Below are positions 24,965 through 33,089 of a stretch of DNA of 36,432 nucleotides, piece by piece; position 1 is the stretch's first letter, and each line of letters starts with the position of its first letter. The notes under the pieces are model-generated. The model was given only the letters and a program-made list of their open reading frames with translations. It did no database searches and had not been told where the DNA came from. Source of the DNA: an uncultured Muribaculaceae bacterium (GTDB taxonomy: Bacteria; Bacteroidota; Bacteroidia; Bacteroidales; Muribaculaceae); contig CAMXAZ010000027.1 of NCBI GenBank assembly GCA_947179295.1, positions 1-36,432 on the forward strand. Reading direction: 5' to 3'. Position numbers and translations under genes: made by a program.

Positions 24965-25180
24965 GATAATGAATTGTAATTTATTCCAAATAACGATTTT
25001 AACAAAAAAGTAATTCCATTAAAAGCAAAACTAAAAGAATTGAATGACATTACAAAATTTATCTGAATCTAATTTGCGTACACATACCTTGATTTCGCAA
25101 CACGCACGCAGCAGAACTGCCATGACTGCCACCAAATAGGCTGACACTTCACTTCTATGTGGTGTAGCTGTTGATAACAA

Positions 25181-25235
25181 AAATCCGGTCCACGGCAAGG
25201 GCTGTCTGTGGCAGTCTTTGCTGTGGACCGGATTT
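25181..25235 (-). terminator. Terminator of the endonuclease I gene
   Basis: AAATCCGGTCCAC (25181-25193) pairs perfectly with GTGGACCGGATTT (25223-25235), with further partial pairing inside (GCAAGG to CTTTGC). On the minus strand a TTTTTGTTATC tract follows. The hairpin begins 33 bp past the stop codon at 25268. The rest of 24965-25267 is AT-rich and shows no gene. Confidence 0.75.
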
Positions 25236-25267
25236 ATATGTAGGGGGGGCGGTCTGGGCCGCGCGGT

Positions 25268-26956
25268 TTATCTTGCTATGATGCGGACGGCGGCGGGATG
25301 CTGGGCGCTGCGGACAAGATATATGCCGTAGGGGAGTGTGATCTCATGGCCGTCTGTGATCTCGGAGATGCTCATGACGAGGCGTCCGGTCATGTCATAG
25401 ATGCAGACATCGGTGTGGACTCCGGCGCAACGGAAACGCACACAACCGGGGTAGCTTTCAACCGAGAAGGGATTGTCGGTCTCTACGTTGGAGATGCCTG
25501 ACTGGCTGACAAACTTGGTCTCGGATGGTTCGGAGAGATAGCCCAGGCGGCTACTCTGCACATAATAGGCTTCGGATACCGAGGGATCATAGTCGTCGAT
25601 AACGGTATAGTTCTCGTCGCACTCGATCTTCTCCTCGACCATATTTCCGTTGATGGTGCGTATGCGTGTCAGCAGATAGTAGTCAACCACTTCAGGAGCT
25701 TCTGACCAAGAGGCCTTGTAGGAGGTCGCCGTGATGTCTGACGGATCATAGGCTGTCAGACGGCTGAGGGTCGGGACTTCGAGTGCCTGGCCGAGAAGAT
25801 TGACGGTGGTGGTGCCGACGGTGCCGCCGTCATAGATGGAGATCTTGGCACTGTGCTCGCCTACTGCGGTGGGCTTATATGAAACCTGGAGCTGATAGCC
25901 TCCGGCTGCATTGACGAGCGAGGCCGGGATGCTGGCGGAGAGCTTGGGACTCTCTGCGGCAGGATCGAGGGTGAACATGTTGCGGTCGGTGCCTGAGATG
26001 CGGAGCGACACGTTGCCGGAAAGGCTCTCGCCTTTGAGATAGAGGAGAGCTGTGGTGATGCTGCCTACGGCCACTTCGGCAAAGTCAAGGGCGGTGTTGT
26101 TGACCGGATTGATCAGAATCGGGTCGCCTCCCGGCTCCGAAGAGCTGCCAGGATCGAAAGACTCGCCTAACTTGTTGCCCCAGATATACTCGGCAAGGTC
26201 CGGGAAATCGATGAAGGGGTTACGATTGTTCTGGTAGCTGTAGACAACCTCGTTACGGTTAGTCTCTTTCTGGTCCACAGGGTCGGCGCGATGCCACTTG
26301 AGCAGCAGATCGACGGCCCAGGGCGCAAGAGTCGGATAGGTGTTCTGCTGAAGCATCCATGTGCTGTTCCAGGTCAGATTCTGATAGCAGGTCACCACGT
26401 AGAAATAGGCGCGGGCGAAATCACCTTTGTATTCGTCAGCCGGCTCGAACACATATTGCGCGCCACCTCCCTGACCTGACACCGGATAGCCGATACGGCT
26501 GACACCGTTGTCAAACTTGGGGTTGCTGCCTGTAACGCCAAGCGGATAGTTGCTCTTGGCCTGGTTGGCAGGTCCGTCGGCGGGATAGAGATGGTTCAGG
26601 TCAATGTAGGCCGGAGTGTATTCAACACTGCCGTTCTGCTTCCACCAGCTTTTAGGGAAAGCATGCTCGCGGTTCAGGCCGGAAAAACTCGGCGCATAGC
26701 GCTTTACGTTGGAATACATGTCCCACCATTGTTTCGACGAAGGATAGACGTCGGTCTTCTGGAAGTACTGGGGCAGGTTGCTGTAGCTCGAAACCGTGGT
26801 GTGAGGGTTGATCACCTGAAAGACCGCAGTCTTAAGCTCGGCTCCTGACTTTCCCTTAAGGCTCGAATAGTAGCCTGCGGGAATTGCTGCGCTCCCGGCG
26901 AGCCAAAAACCGGCTCCTATGGCCACAAGCACAAGCTGGCGTAGGAAATTTCTCAT
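25268..26956 (-). CDS. Secreted endonuclease I-family nuclease with sorting-like tail
   Basis: This is an exported metal-dependent nuclease of the EndA/NucM family, which cuts DNA or RNA outside the cell for nutrition or DNA turnover. The start at 26956 places a signal peptide first (MRNFLRQLVLVAIGAGFW); an upstream in-frame ATG at 27115 overlaps the mrp gene and is rejected. The nuclease domain (about 30-280) has GLNREHAFPKSWW with the catalytic histidine, and DLNHLYPADGPANQAKSNYP, typical of the family. A beta-sandwich (about 285-400, choice-of-anchor-like), a fibronectin-like segment and a Por-secretion-like tail (VCIYDMTGRLVMSI...LPYGIYLVR) follow. 562 residues. It lies 79 bp downstream of mrp on the same strand, with a GC-rich hairpin between, so it may be read separately. 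Confidence 0.88.
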   Translation of the reverse strand: MRNFLRQLVLVAIGAGFWLAGSAAIPAGYYSSLKGKSGAELKTAVFQVINPHTTVSSYSNLPQYFQKTDVYPSSKQWWDMYSNVKRYAPSFSGLNREHAFPKSWWKQNGSVEYTPAYIDLNHLYPADGPANQAKSNYPLGVTGSNPKFDNGVSRIGYPVSGQGGGAQYVFEPADEYKGDFARAYFYVVTCYQNLTWNSTWMLQQNTYPTLAPWAVDLLLKWHRADPVDQKETNRNEVVYSYQNNRNPFIDFPDLAEYIWGNKLGESFDPGSSSEPGGDPILINPVNNTALDFAEVAVGSITTALLYLKGESLSGNVSLRISGTDRNMFTLDPAAESPKLSASIPASLVNAAGGYQLQVSYKPTAVGEHSAKISIYDGGTVGTTTVNLLGQALEVPTLSRLTAYDPSDITATSYKASWSEAPEVVDYYLLTRIRTINGNMVEEKIECDENYTVIDDYDPSVSEAYYVQSSRLGYLSEPSETKFVSQSGISNVETDNPFSVESYPGCVRFRCAGVHTDVCIYDMTGRLVMSISEITDGHEITLPYGIYLVRSAQHPAAVRIIAR

Positions 26957-26999
26957 AAATGGCAATAGTGTTGAGTTGACGTGAGAGAATATTGCTTTC

Positions 27000-27021
27000 C
27001 GGCGGCTCGGCCGAGCCGCCG
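27000..27021 (-). terminator. Hairpin after mrp, possible terminator
   Basis: GGCGGCTCGG followed by CCGAGCCGCC forms a perfect 20-bp inverted repeat just beyond the mrp stop at 27036. The downstream minus-strand sequence is only mildly T-rich, so termination may be partial. Confidence 0.55.
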
Positions 27022-27035
27022 GGATCTTGTGATGA

Positions 27036-28133
27036 TCAGTGTTTGAGTTCCACCTTGTGGGTAGGGGGCAGTTCGCGGTTGCGCTCGGCCACTGCGTCAG
27101 ACACCTCACGGGCAAGATGGGCGAAGGCCTGTGCTGTCACGCTGCCATCGAGCGCTATGGGTGTGCCGTTGTCGCCGCAGTCGGCAATCGAAGCCACAAG
27201 TGGGATCTGCGCGAGCAGGCGCACTCCGAGTTTTTCGGCAAGGCGCACACCGCCTTCGCGGCCGAAGATGTAGTAGCGTTCGTCAGGATGCTCTGCCGGA
27301 GTGAACCATGCCATGTTCTCGACCAGTCCGAGGATAGGCACATTGACCTTGTCTTCACGGAACATTGCTATGCCCTTGCGGGCATCGGCGAGAGCCACTT
27401 CCTGAGGAGTGGTTACTACCACTACCCCGGTGATGGGCAGAGTCTGCACGAGGGTCAGATGGATATCGCTTGTGCCCGGAGGCATGTCGATCAGGAAATA
27501 GTCGAGGTCGCCCCAGTCGGCATCGGTTATAAGCTGCTTGAGCGCGTTGGAGGCCATTGAGCCGCGCCAGAGCACTGCCTTTTCCTTGTCTACCACAAAT
27601 CCGATAGAAAGGAGCTTGACGCCGTAGCGTTCCTGCGGGATGATGAGCTGACGGCCGTCGACTTCGTGGATGTAGAGCTGCTCGTCTTCAATTCCGAACA
27701 TCTTCGGCATGGAGGGTCCGAAGATGTCGGCGTCAAGCAGGCCCACCTTGTAGCCTTCCTGGGCGAGAGCCACTGCAAGGTTTGAGGCTACGGTAGACTT
27801 GCCTACGCCGCCCTTGCCTGAGGAGACTCCTATGATGTTTTTGACTCCGGGGAGCACAGGGGCATCTTTGGGAGCCGCCGGCTGACGCGAGGCCACGCTT
27901 ACGGTCACTTTGACTTCAGGTGATATATAAGTATGGATGGCGGTTTCGGCAGCCTTGACCATCGACTTGATGAAGGGGTCGGTAGGCTTGTCGAATACCA
28001 GCGAGAAGCTGACGCTGTCACCGTCGATGCGGATGTCGTCCTCGACCATTCCGGCCTCGACAAGGTTCTTGCCGTTACCGGGATAGCGCACGGTCTGGAG
28101 AGCGTCGGTAATCAGTGCAGGATAAAGTTGCAT
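27036..28133 (-). CDS. Mrp/NBP35-family iron-sulfur cluster carrier ATPase
   Basis: Mrp proteins are cytoplasmic P-loop ATPases that carry iron-sulfur clusters to target enzymes. This 365-residue protein has an N-terminal DUF59/MIP18-like domain (about 1-80) and the deviant Walker A SSGKGGVGKST (residues 104-114), then LDADIFGPSMPKMFG, LIDMPPGTSDIHLTL and ALADARKGIAMF. The usual CxxC pair that bridges a cluster between subunits in many Mrp proteins is absent: the region reads NMAWFTPAEHPDERYYIFG. I see this as normal for many Bacteroidota members, but it means cluster binding cannot rest on that motif. It lies 111 bp downstream of trmB. SufE, another cluster-assembly gene, is only 2.3 kb away on the same strand. 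Confidence 0.93.
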   Translation of the reverse strand: MQLYPALITDALQTVRYPGNGKNLVEAGMVEDDIRIDGDSVSFSLVFDKPTDPFIKSMVKAAETAIHTYISPEVKVTVSVASRQPAAPKDAPVLPGVKNIIGVSSGKGGVGKSTVASNLAVALAQEGYKVGLLDADIFGPSMPKMFGIEDEQLYIHEVDGRQLIIPQERYGVKLLSIGFVVDKEKAVLWRGSMASNALKQLITDADWGDLDYFLIDMPPGTSDIHLTLVQTLPITGVVVVTTPQEVALADARKGIAMFREDKVNVPILGLVENMAWFTPAEHPDERYYIFGREGGVRLAEKLGVRLLAQIPLVASIADCGDNGTPIALDGSVTAQAFAHLAREVSDAVAERNRELPPTHKVELKH

Positions 28134-28224
28134 GATGAAGTTGGATCAGATTGTTTTACGGCAGGATAAAATAGCCTGTGATGAATTCTATTTGATATTG
28201 AAGGGGGTCTTGTAAGTGATCAAC

Positions 28225-28245
28225 AACCGAAGGGGCCATTCGGTT
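28225..28245 (-). terminator. Weak hairpin at the trmB end
   Basis: AACCGAA (28225-28231) and TTCGGTT (28239-28245) pair around GGGGCCA and touch the trmB stop codon. No T-run follows on the minus strand, so any terminator function is doubtful. Confidence 0.25.
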
Positions 28246-28997
28246 CAGAAGCCCTGGAGAGTTCCGCGTCCGAACGAGCGGTAGGTGTCAGGCTCGATGT
28301 CGACTTCAGGCTCTGAAAGGCTCACTCCGGCGGCAGGCAGGGGCCAGGCGATGTATTTGCTGGGGATGCCGCGGCCAAGCCACTGCTGCTCGTAGTAGGT
28401 GCGGATCGGGGGTACAAGCTCGTTGCAGGGTGAGTTGTAGAGGTCGTCGGTGGAGTGGATCGGGGCGATCGAATTGTGCGAGAGCATTGCCGAGGTGTAG
28501 GCATAGAGGAAGGGGCTGTCGGTCTTGAGATGGACCGTGGCTCCGGGGGCCATCACCTGACGGTAGATGTCGAGGAAATGGGTGCCGGTCAGACGCTTGT
28601 TGACTTTCTTCATCTGCGGGTCTGGGAAGGTGATCCAGATTTCCGACACTTCGCCCGGAGCGAAGAAGCGCGGAAGCAGATGGATAGACGTGCGCAGGAA
28701 GGCCACGTTCTGCAGTCCGAGCTGATCGACCTCCTTGGCTCCGGTCCACATGCGGGCGCCTTTGATGTCAATGCCGATGAAGTTCTTTTCAGGGTAAAGC
28801 TTGCCCATGCCTACGGCATATTCCCCTTTGCCGCATCCGAGCTCAAGCACTATCGGATTTGAATTGCCGAACACTTCCCGGCCCCACCGGCCGCGCAGAG
28901 GGCAGTCGCCCTGCTCTTCAAGCACCGACTGGGGATACTGATAGACGCATCCGAGCGTCTCCATCTCAGCGAATTTCTTTAATTTGTTTTTTCCCAT
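28245..28997 (-). CDS. trmB: tRNA (guanine-N7)-methyltransferase TrmB
   Basis: TrmB transfers a methyl group from S-adenosylmethionine to guanine 46 in the variable loop of many tRNAs. With the start at 28997 the protein is 250 residues. An in-frame ATG at 29027 would overlap the upstream gene's end and is less likely. The SAM site is ELGCGKGEY (52-60), with FIGIDIKGARMW next, and the family's WITFPDPQMKKVNKRL (from residue 121) and TDSPFLYAYT. The C-terminus (GRGIPSKYIAW...) is typical of Bacteroidota. It starts 10 bp after the LRR gene's stop, so it is the third gene of the sufE-LRR-trmB unit. Confidence 0.95.
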   Translation of the reverse strand: MGKNKLKKFAEMETLGCVYQYPQSVLEEQGDCPLRGRWGREVFGNSNPIVLELGCGKGEYAVGMGKLYPEKNFIGIDIKGARMWTGAKEVDQLGLQNVAFLRTSIHLLPRFFAPGEVSEIWITFPDPQMKKVNKRLTGTHFLDIYRQVMAPGATVHLKTDSPFLYAYTSAMLSHNSIAPIHSTDDLYNSPCNELVPPIRTYYEQQWLGRGIPSKYIAWPLPAAGVSLSEPEVDIEPDTYRSFGRGTLQGF

Positions 28998-29007
28998 AAA
29001 GGGCTGA

Positions 29008-30480
29008 TTATAATTTGATATTGACAAGTTTGATTCCGGTCTCTACTCCGGAGTGAAGGCGCAGGGCCACGATGTAGATGCGCCCTACGGGCAGCCCGGT
29101 GGCGGTCTCGAATGCCGTAGATCCGTTGGTTCTGATCCCGAACACTGCGCGGCCGTCAGTGTCATAGACCGTCACGGCGGAAATTTTCTCTGATGACTTC
29201 ACCGTGAGCACCGAATTTTCAAGTTTCGCGTCGAGAACCGCGGCCGCCGGATTGTCGATGGCCGGAACGCGGTCAATGGTCGACTCGTCAGGCGTCTTGA
29301 TTATGAATTCCTTCCACTGGGGTGTGGCGGCAAATTCCGCTTCAAGTCCGTGAGCAACCGTGAGAACAATTTCCGACTGATTTACCCCGGCCCAGACATC
29401 AGCACCTAAAAGCGGCACTTCGGAATGTCTGTCGGCCGTAAGGGTCTGCAGAGAGTTCCAGCCTTCAAAAACTCCCGTCCCGATTTCGCGCAGTGACGAG
29501 GGCAGTTCAAGTTCGGTGATGCCGTCGATTCCGGTCAGAGAATACTCGCCGAGGCTTCTGACTTCGTCATGGAGCGAGATATCTTCAAGCGCCGAGGCTC
29601 CGGCAAGCGCCATAGCCGGCAAGTTGTCGGCAGCCTCCGGGAGAGCGAAGACGCGCAGCGACGGGCAGCCGAACAGCACACCGTCGGCTATGGAGGCGAC
29701 CCCGGAGGGGAGCACAAGTTCTTCCAGCGACGCGCAAGCGGCAAAAGCCCGGCGTCCGATGGTCCGCAGAGCGGTGCAGGCCGAAAGATCAAGCGTCTGC
29801 AGGGCTGTAGCCCCGAATGCCTCATCGCCGATGACTGTCAGCGCCGGATTGGCCGAAGTGAAAGTCAGAGCCGATAGTTTCCGGCAACCCGAAAACGCCT
29901 TTTCGCCGATCTCTACAAGACTGCTTCCGTCAGCCTCGACCGACGCAAGTGACTCGCAGCCTCTGAAAGCACAGGTGCCGATGACTTCTACTGACGCTCC
30001 AAGGCTGACATGACGCAAAGCCTCGCAGGCAGCGAATGCCCCTTGACCGATCAGCCTGACTGACGCCGGCAGAGTCAGACCTGTGACCGCCGAACCGAGC
30101 AGCGCACCGTCACAGATCTCAGAAATGCCTTCGGGCAGCACAAGGGTCTGAGCCGTCAGCCCCGACAGCGAATAGGCCGGAAGCACACCTCCGGGAAACT
30201 CCCGCAGGCCGTTGGCAAGCCCCTTGTCGAGACTGCAAGGCTCTATGGCCAGCCCGCCCAGATCAAGCAAGCGGAGTTCACGGCAATTGTCGGCAATCCA
30301 CGCAAGATCGGCGGCGTTGGCCGAACCGCGCAGGATCAGCGAAGTCTCGCCACGCCCCACAAGCTCCCCGCGGGCAATCTCTCCTGAAAGCACATCAAGC
30401 GTCACCCCGCCACACAGAGCAGGGAAAAGCACCGATGCCACAGCAAGCATTGCCCTTATGAAAAACCGGGAGCCTTTCAC
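29008..30480 (-). CDS. BspA-like leucine-rich-repeat surface protein
   Basis: A 490-residue exported protein with a signal peptide (MKGSRFFIRAMLAVASVLFPALCGG). It carries BspA-type (LRR_5) repeats from about 90 to 360, recognisable as AF..C..L..V.LP..V..IG..AF units (LPASVRLIGQGAFAACEAL, ASVEVIGTCAFRGCESL and others). The C-terminal part (about 410-490) has VTVYDTDGRAVFGI...LPVGRIYIV, a Por-secretion-like tail. BspA proteins bind host or bacterial surfaces in oral and gut Bacteroidota; here that is only family knowledge. The start overlaps the sufE stop by 4 bp (30477-30480), an unusual pairing of a surface protein with a cofactor-assembly gene, so translation may be coupled. Confidence 0.85.
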   Translation of the reverse strand: MKGSRFFIRAMLAVASVLFPALCGGVTLDVLSGEIARGELVGRGETSLILRGSANAADLAWIADNCRELRLLDLGGLAIEPCSLDKGLANGLREFPGGVLPAYSLSGLTAQTLVLPEGISEICDGALLGSAVTGLTLPASVRLIGQGAFAACEALRHVSLGASVEVIGTCAFRGCESLASVEADGSSLVEIGEKAFSGCRKLSALTFTSANPALTVIGDEAFGATALQTLDLSACTALRTIGRRAFAACASLEELVLPSGVASIADGVLFGCPSLRVFALPEAADNLPAMALAGASALEDISLHDEVRSLGEYSLTGIDGITELELPSSLREIGTGVFEGWNSLQTLTADRHSEVPLLGADVWAGVNQSEIVLTVAHGLEAEFAATPQWKEFIIKTPDESTIDRVPAIDNPAAAVLDAKLENSVLTVKSSEKISAVTVYDTDGRAVFGIRTNGSTAFETATGLPVGRIYIVALRLHSGVETGIKLVNIKL

Positions 30481-30908
30481 TTCATCTGCTGTTTGGCCTG
30501 AAAAGCAAGTGCATAGAGGCGCATCTGCTTCACCATTGCGAGCAGACCGTTGGAACGGGTAGGCGAAAGGTGCTCCGACAGACCGATGTCGTCGATGAAA
30601 TGCAGGTCGGCCTTGAGAATATCGTCAGGAGTCTGATTGTCGAGCACCTGGATCAGCAGAGAGATGATGCCCTTGACAATGATAGCGTCGGAATCGGCCG
30701 TATAGTGCACACGTCCGTCAGGCGTAAGCTCGGCGTTGAGCCACACACGGCTCTGACAGCCCTCAATCAGATGGTCGGGCGTCTTGTAAGCCTCGTTGAT
30801 TTCCGGCAGATTGTTGCCGAGATCTATGATCATTCCATAGCGGTCCATCCAGTCCTCCACATCAGAGAACTCCTCCACTATATCATTCTGAATCTGGTCT
30901 ATAGTCAT
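30477..30908 (-). CDS. sufE: Cysteine desulfuration protein SufE
   Basis: SufE accepts persulfide sulfur from the cysteine desulfurase SufS and passes it to the SufBCD scaffold during iron-sulfur cluster assembly. With the start at 30908 it has 143 residues. The sulfur-accepting cysteine is at 51 in LIEGCQSRVW, the same spot as in E. coli SufE. Residues SRVW and ADSDAIIVKGIISLL fit the family. An upstream in-frame ATG at 30941 overlaps the -7 box and is rejected. It is first in a unit with the LRR gene and trmB, and has a strong promoter at 30939-30971. No SufBCDS genes are in the window. Confidence 0.93.
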   Translation of the reverse strand: MTIDQIQNDIVEEFSDVEDWMDRYGMIIDLGNNLPEINEAYKTPDHLIEGCQSRVWLNAELTPDGRVHYTADSDAIIVKGIISLLIQVLDNQTPDDILKADLHFIDDIGLSEHLSPTRSNGLLAMVKQMRLYALAFQAKQQMK

Positions 30909-30938
30909 GATATTATGAATATTAAAGACATTAGCCTG

Positions 30939-30971
30939 CAAATTTACAAAAATCCCCGCGTTTTAAACAAA
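30939..30971 (-). promoter_or_regulatory. Promoter of the sufE-LRR-trmB unit
   Basis: On the minus strand TTTG (30968-30971), 21 bp, then TAAATTTG (30939-30946): a full Bacteroidota -33/-7 pair with a leader of about 25 nt. The -33 box overlaps the T-tract of the preceding gene's terminator, so the two units are packed back to back. Confidence 0.7.
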
Positions 30972-31008
30972 AAATCGGATCGCTATTAAGGCACAGCGAT
31001 CCGATTTT
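30971..31008 (-). terminator. Terminator of the PepSY lipoprotein gene
   Basis: AAAATCGGATCGCT (30971-30984) pairs perfectly with AGCGATCCGATTTT (30995-31008), loop ATTAAGGCAC. On the minus strand a T-rich tract follows. It lies 26 bp past the stop codon at 31035. Confidence 0.8.
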
Positions 31009-31034
31009 TAATAATTTTTCTATAGTCAAGCCGC

Positions 31035-31490
31035 TCAGTTATCGACCCTCACGAAATTGCCGTTCTGGTCAAACTGAAGCTCTATCTGGTTTGTCAGTTC
31101 CACCTCATAGCCTCGGCTGTCACGCGAGATCTCGTTGATACCGGCATCGGTATAATTCGCGGCCACATAGTCGCGGATAGGCTGCGGAATGAAACCGTCG
31201 TTAGTGATAGCTACATTCATCGGGCCGTCTACATCAGTCCACTCTCCCACAGCATCGAATTCAACGCTGAAACCGCTTGCAAGCGTCACATCATATTCCG
31301 TGCGGCTGTTGCTGCCCTCGCGTGTCACCTTGACAGGCTTGTCACCGGGAAAATAAGTTTCCACAAACGCCTTTGACACCGCAGGAAGCGACTCGTAGTT
31401 CAGCGGGCGGTCCTTGTCGTCATCGTCAGAACAGCTCCAAGCCATCGCAGCTACAATTCCGATCACAAACAGAGTTAAAAATTTTCTCAT
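31035..31490 (-). CDS. Surface PepSY-like (DUF2874-type) lipoprotein
   Basis: A 151-residue lipoprotein. The signal ends at MAWSC, and the cysteine is followed by SDDDD, the lipoprotein export signal known to send Bacteroides lipoproteins to the cell surface. Two PepSY-like repeats follow: KAFVETYFPGDKPVKVTREG and RDYVAANYTDAGINEISRDS, each with a following strand (EYDVTLASGFSVEFDAVGEW; GYEVELTNQIELQFDQNGNF). Such proteins often bind metal or peptides and are often abundant in gut Bacteroidota; no activity is proven. It is monocistronic with a strong terminator at 30971. Family call good, role unknown. Confidence 0.8.
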   Translation of the reverse strand: MRKFLTLFVIGIVAAMAWSCSDDDDKDRPLNYESLPAVSKAFVETYFPGDKPVKVTREGSNSRTEYDVTLASGFSVEFDAVGEWTDVDGPMNVAITNDGFIPQPIRDYVAANYTDAGINEISRDSRGYEVELTNQIELQFDQNGNFVRVDN

Positions 31491-31534
31491 AAAATAAAAA
31501 TGTAAGATATAAGTGCTATTCCATTCCCAACATC

Positions 31535-31566
31535 CCTCCCCTCACAAAAGTTCACAGCCGGGGAGG
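31535..31566 (-). terminator. Hairpin next to the PP2C stop codon
   Basis: CCTCCCC (31535-31541) pairs with GGGGAGG (31560-31566), adjacent to the stop at 31567. No T-run follows on the minus strand, so termination strength is uncertain. Confidence 0.3.
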
Positions 31567-32532
31567 TCAGGCAAGCAGCTTATAGATAAGAATACCGCCG
31601 TATATTATTGCCAAAACAGCCAGCAATCCTATTATCCAACCGATCATTTTCACTACCGCCGTCTTTCGGTCCTTCCGGATAGCTACTTGTGGCAATGCCT
31701 TTTCCGGCTGCGTCAAAGCGCCCTCAGCATCAGCCTGAATAATATCCGTAGATCCACTGTCCTGATCTATGACCACCTTGTCAACAGGAATCAGCCACGC
31801 GGTAAAATTATCTTTGGTCTGCCCTTCGCAAACAGCCTTTATTTTCTCCATTTTCTGCCCGTCGTCAAGGTCAGGATCAGCAAGGATTTCGCAAAGCATT
31901 TCATTTGACAATTGTTCCAGCACTCCGTCGGAACACAAGAAGAACCAGTCTCCTTCTCTTATATCGTCAAAAGTAAACACATCAGCCTTATATCGCTTTG
32001 ACAAATGAGGCTGCATCGCACGGGTGATCACATTTTTATGAGGAAAATCGCGGGCTTCCTCCTCTGTGATCTCCCCCGCTTTCAGCAGATCGTTGACGAG
32101 CGAATGGTCAGCCGACTGATACAGGATGCCTCCACGCTCCGTCTCCCTATTAAACAATGACGGACGTATATGATAGATACGGCTGTCGCCTATGTGTGCG
32201 ACAAGACAGGAATTTTCGTTCAGACACAGACAGGTCATTGTGGTACCAGGCTTTCTGTCTGAATTTGTATCTATCATATCAAGCGCATCATAGGCCTTTG
32301 AGAGAGCGACGTCAAAGGTATCAGCATCAATCTGACCGCACTCCGACAGACTGTCGCCCAGAGCTGTTGCCGCTGTCATGCTCGCCACTTCTCCATTGTC
32401 ATGACCGCCCATTCCGTCACACATGATAAACACGCGGTTCTCCGGTGTGGGACCGGAGGGATAGAGAAAATCCTCCTGATTGTCTTTTTTGCCGATTTCT
32501 GTAAAATACAGCGGCTGCCTTATAGTGATCAT
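31567..32532 (-). CDS. PP2C-family Ser/Thr phosphatase with C-terminal membrane anchor
   Basis: A 321-residue PPM phosphatase that removes phosphate from serine or threonine. Metal-binding motifs are intact: KKDNQEDF (about 15-22), MCDGMGGHDNGEVAS (D39), AHIGDSRIY (D116), CSDGVLEQLS (D202) and KDNFTAWLI near 240. A low-complexity linker then leads to one C-terminal membrane segment (MIGWIIGLLAVLAIIYGGIL, about 297-318), so the enzyme is anchored with its catalytic domain in the cytoplasm. It is last of a three-gene unit with the FHA and EF-hand genes and probably reverses phosphorylation by the adjacent kinase. The promoter is at 34071-34102. Confidence 0.9.
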   Translation of the reverse strand: MITIRQPLYFTEIGKKDNQEDFLYPSGPTPENRVFIMCDGMGGHDNGEVASMTAATALGDSLSECGQIDADTFDVALSKAYDALDMIDTNSDRKPGTTMTCLCLNENSCLVAHIGDSRIYHIRPSLFNRETERGGILYQSADHSLVNDLLKAGEITEEEARDFPHKNVITRAMQPHLSKRYKADVFTFDDIREGDWFFLCSDGVLEQLSNEMLCEILADPDLDDGQKMEKIKAVCEGQTKDNFTAWLIPVDKVVIDQDSGSTDIIQADAEGALTQPEKALPQVAIRKDRKTAVVKMIGWIIGLLAVLAIIYGGILIYKLLA

Positions 32533-32543
32533 CTGTACGTTAT

Positions 32544-33089
32544 TTATACCAATCGTGTTGATTCATTGTCTCCTGACTCCAAAACGACATCTGTCATGCC
32601 GAGAGTCAGCATATCTCCGAATTTCAGAATAAGAACATCCCCTCTCTTGATTGGCTTGCCATTCAGCTTTACGATATTCTTTGAATTGATTTCAACCAAA
32701 TGATGTTCATATCCACGGGCCGACTTTACGACATCAATCCGGACATGCCGGCGGCTCATATACATATCCGAGCCGATTTTTATATCAGCCGTCCCAGTGG
32801 TCGCGCAACGTCCGATCACATTCGATCCCGCTCTCAGATCGTGCACCTCATTCGTGTTTTTCACACGCAGTCGACCGGCATCAAACACGGGTTGCGAACT
32901 CGTCACAAGCTGCGTGGCCGAATCGTCAGCACCGTGGGCCCCACGAGCCTGCGAGCCCAAACGGTAGACGCTTGCTTTAGCCTTAAACCGACATTTCGGA
33001 CACTCGACCAACTTGTTCTGCCAGCCAGGCTGTTCGGGGAACGAAAGCTGTTGGTGGCATTCCGGACAAACTATAAATACCTTTCCCAT
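32544..33089 (-). CDS. Zinc-ribbon / FHA-domain phosphothreonine reader
   Basis: This 181-residue protein joins an N-terminal zinc ribbon (C8xxC11 and C30xxC33 in a MJ0042-like pattern) to an FHA domain (about 70-175) containing NVIGRC, SRRHVRID, LVEINSKNIVKLNG and GDMLTLG. FHA domains bind phosphothreonine peptides; the GR and SRRH residues that contact the phosphate are present. It should therefore read a phosphoprotein made by the neighbouring kinase, while the zinc ribbon may add a second partner. It overlaps the EF-hand gene by one base (ATG/stop junction) and lies 11 bp before the phosphatase, so production of the three proteins is probably coupled. No membrane segment. Confidence 0.88.
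   Translation of the reverse strand: MGKVFIVCPECHQQLSFPEQPGWQNKLVECPKCRFKAKASVYRLGSQARGAHGADDSATQLVTSSQPVFDAGRLRVKNTNEVHDLRAGSNVIGRCATTGTADIKIGSDMYMSRRHVRIDVVKSARGYEHHLVEINSKNIVKLNGKPIKRGDVLILKFGDMLTLGMTDVVLESGDNESTRLV

Noticed and set aside
26957-27115. Longer N-terminus for the endonuclease I protein
   Set aside because: It overlaps mrp, encodes a low-complexity string and hides the signal peptide that begins at 26956.
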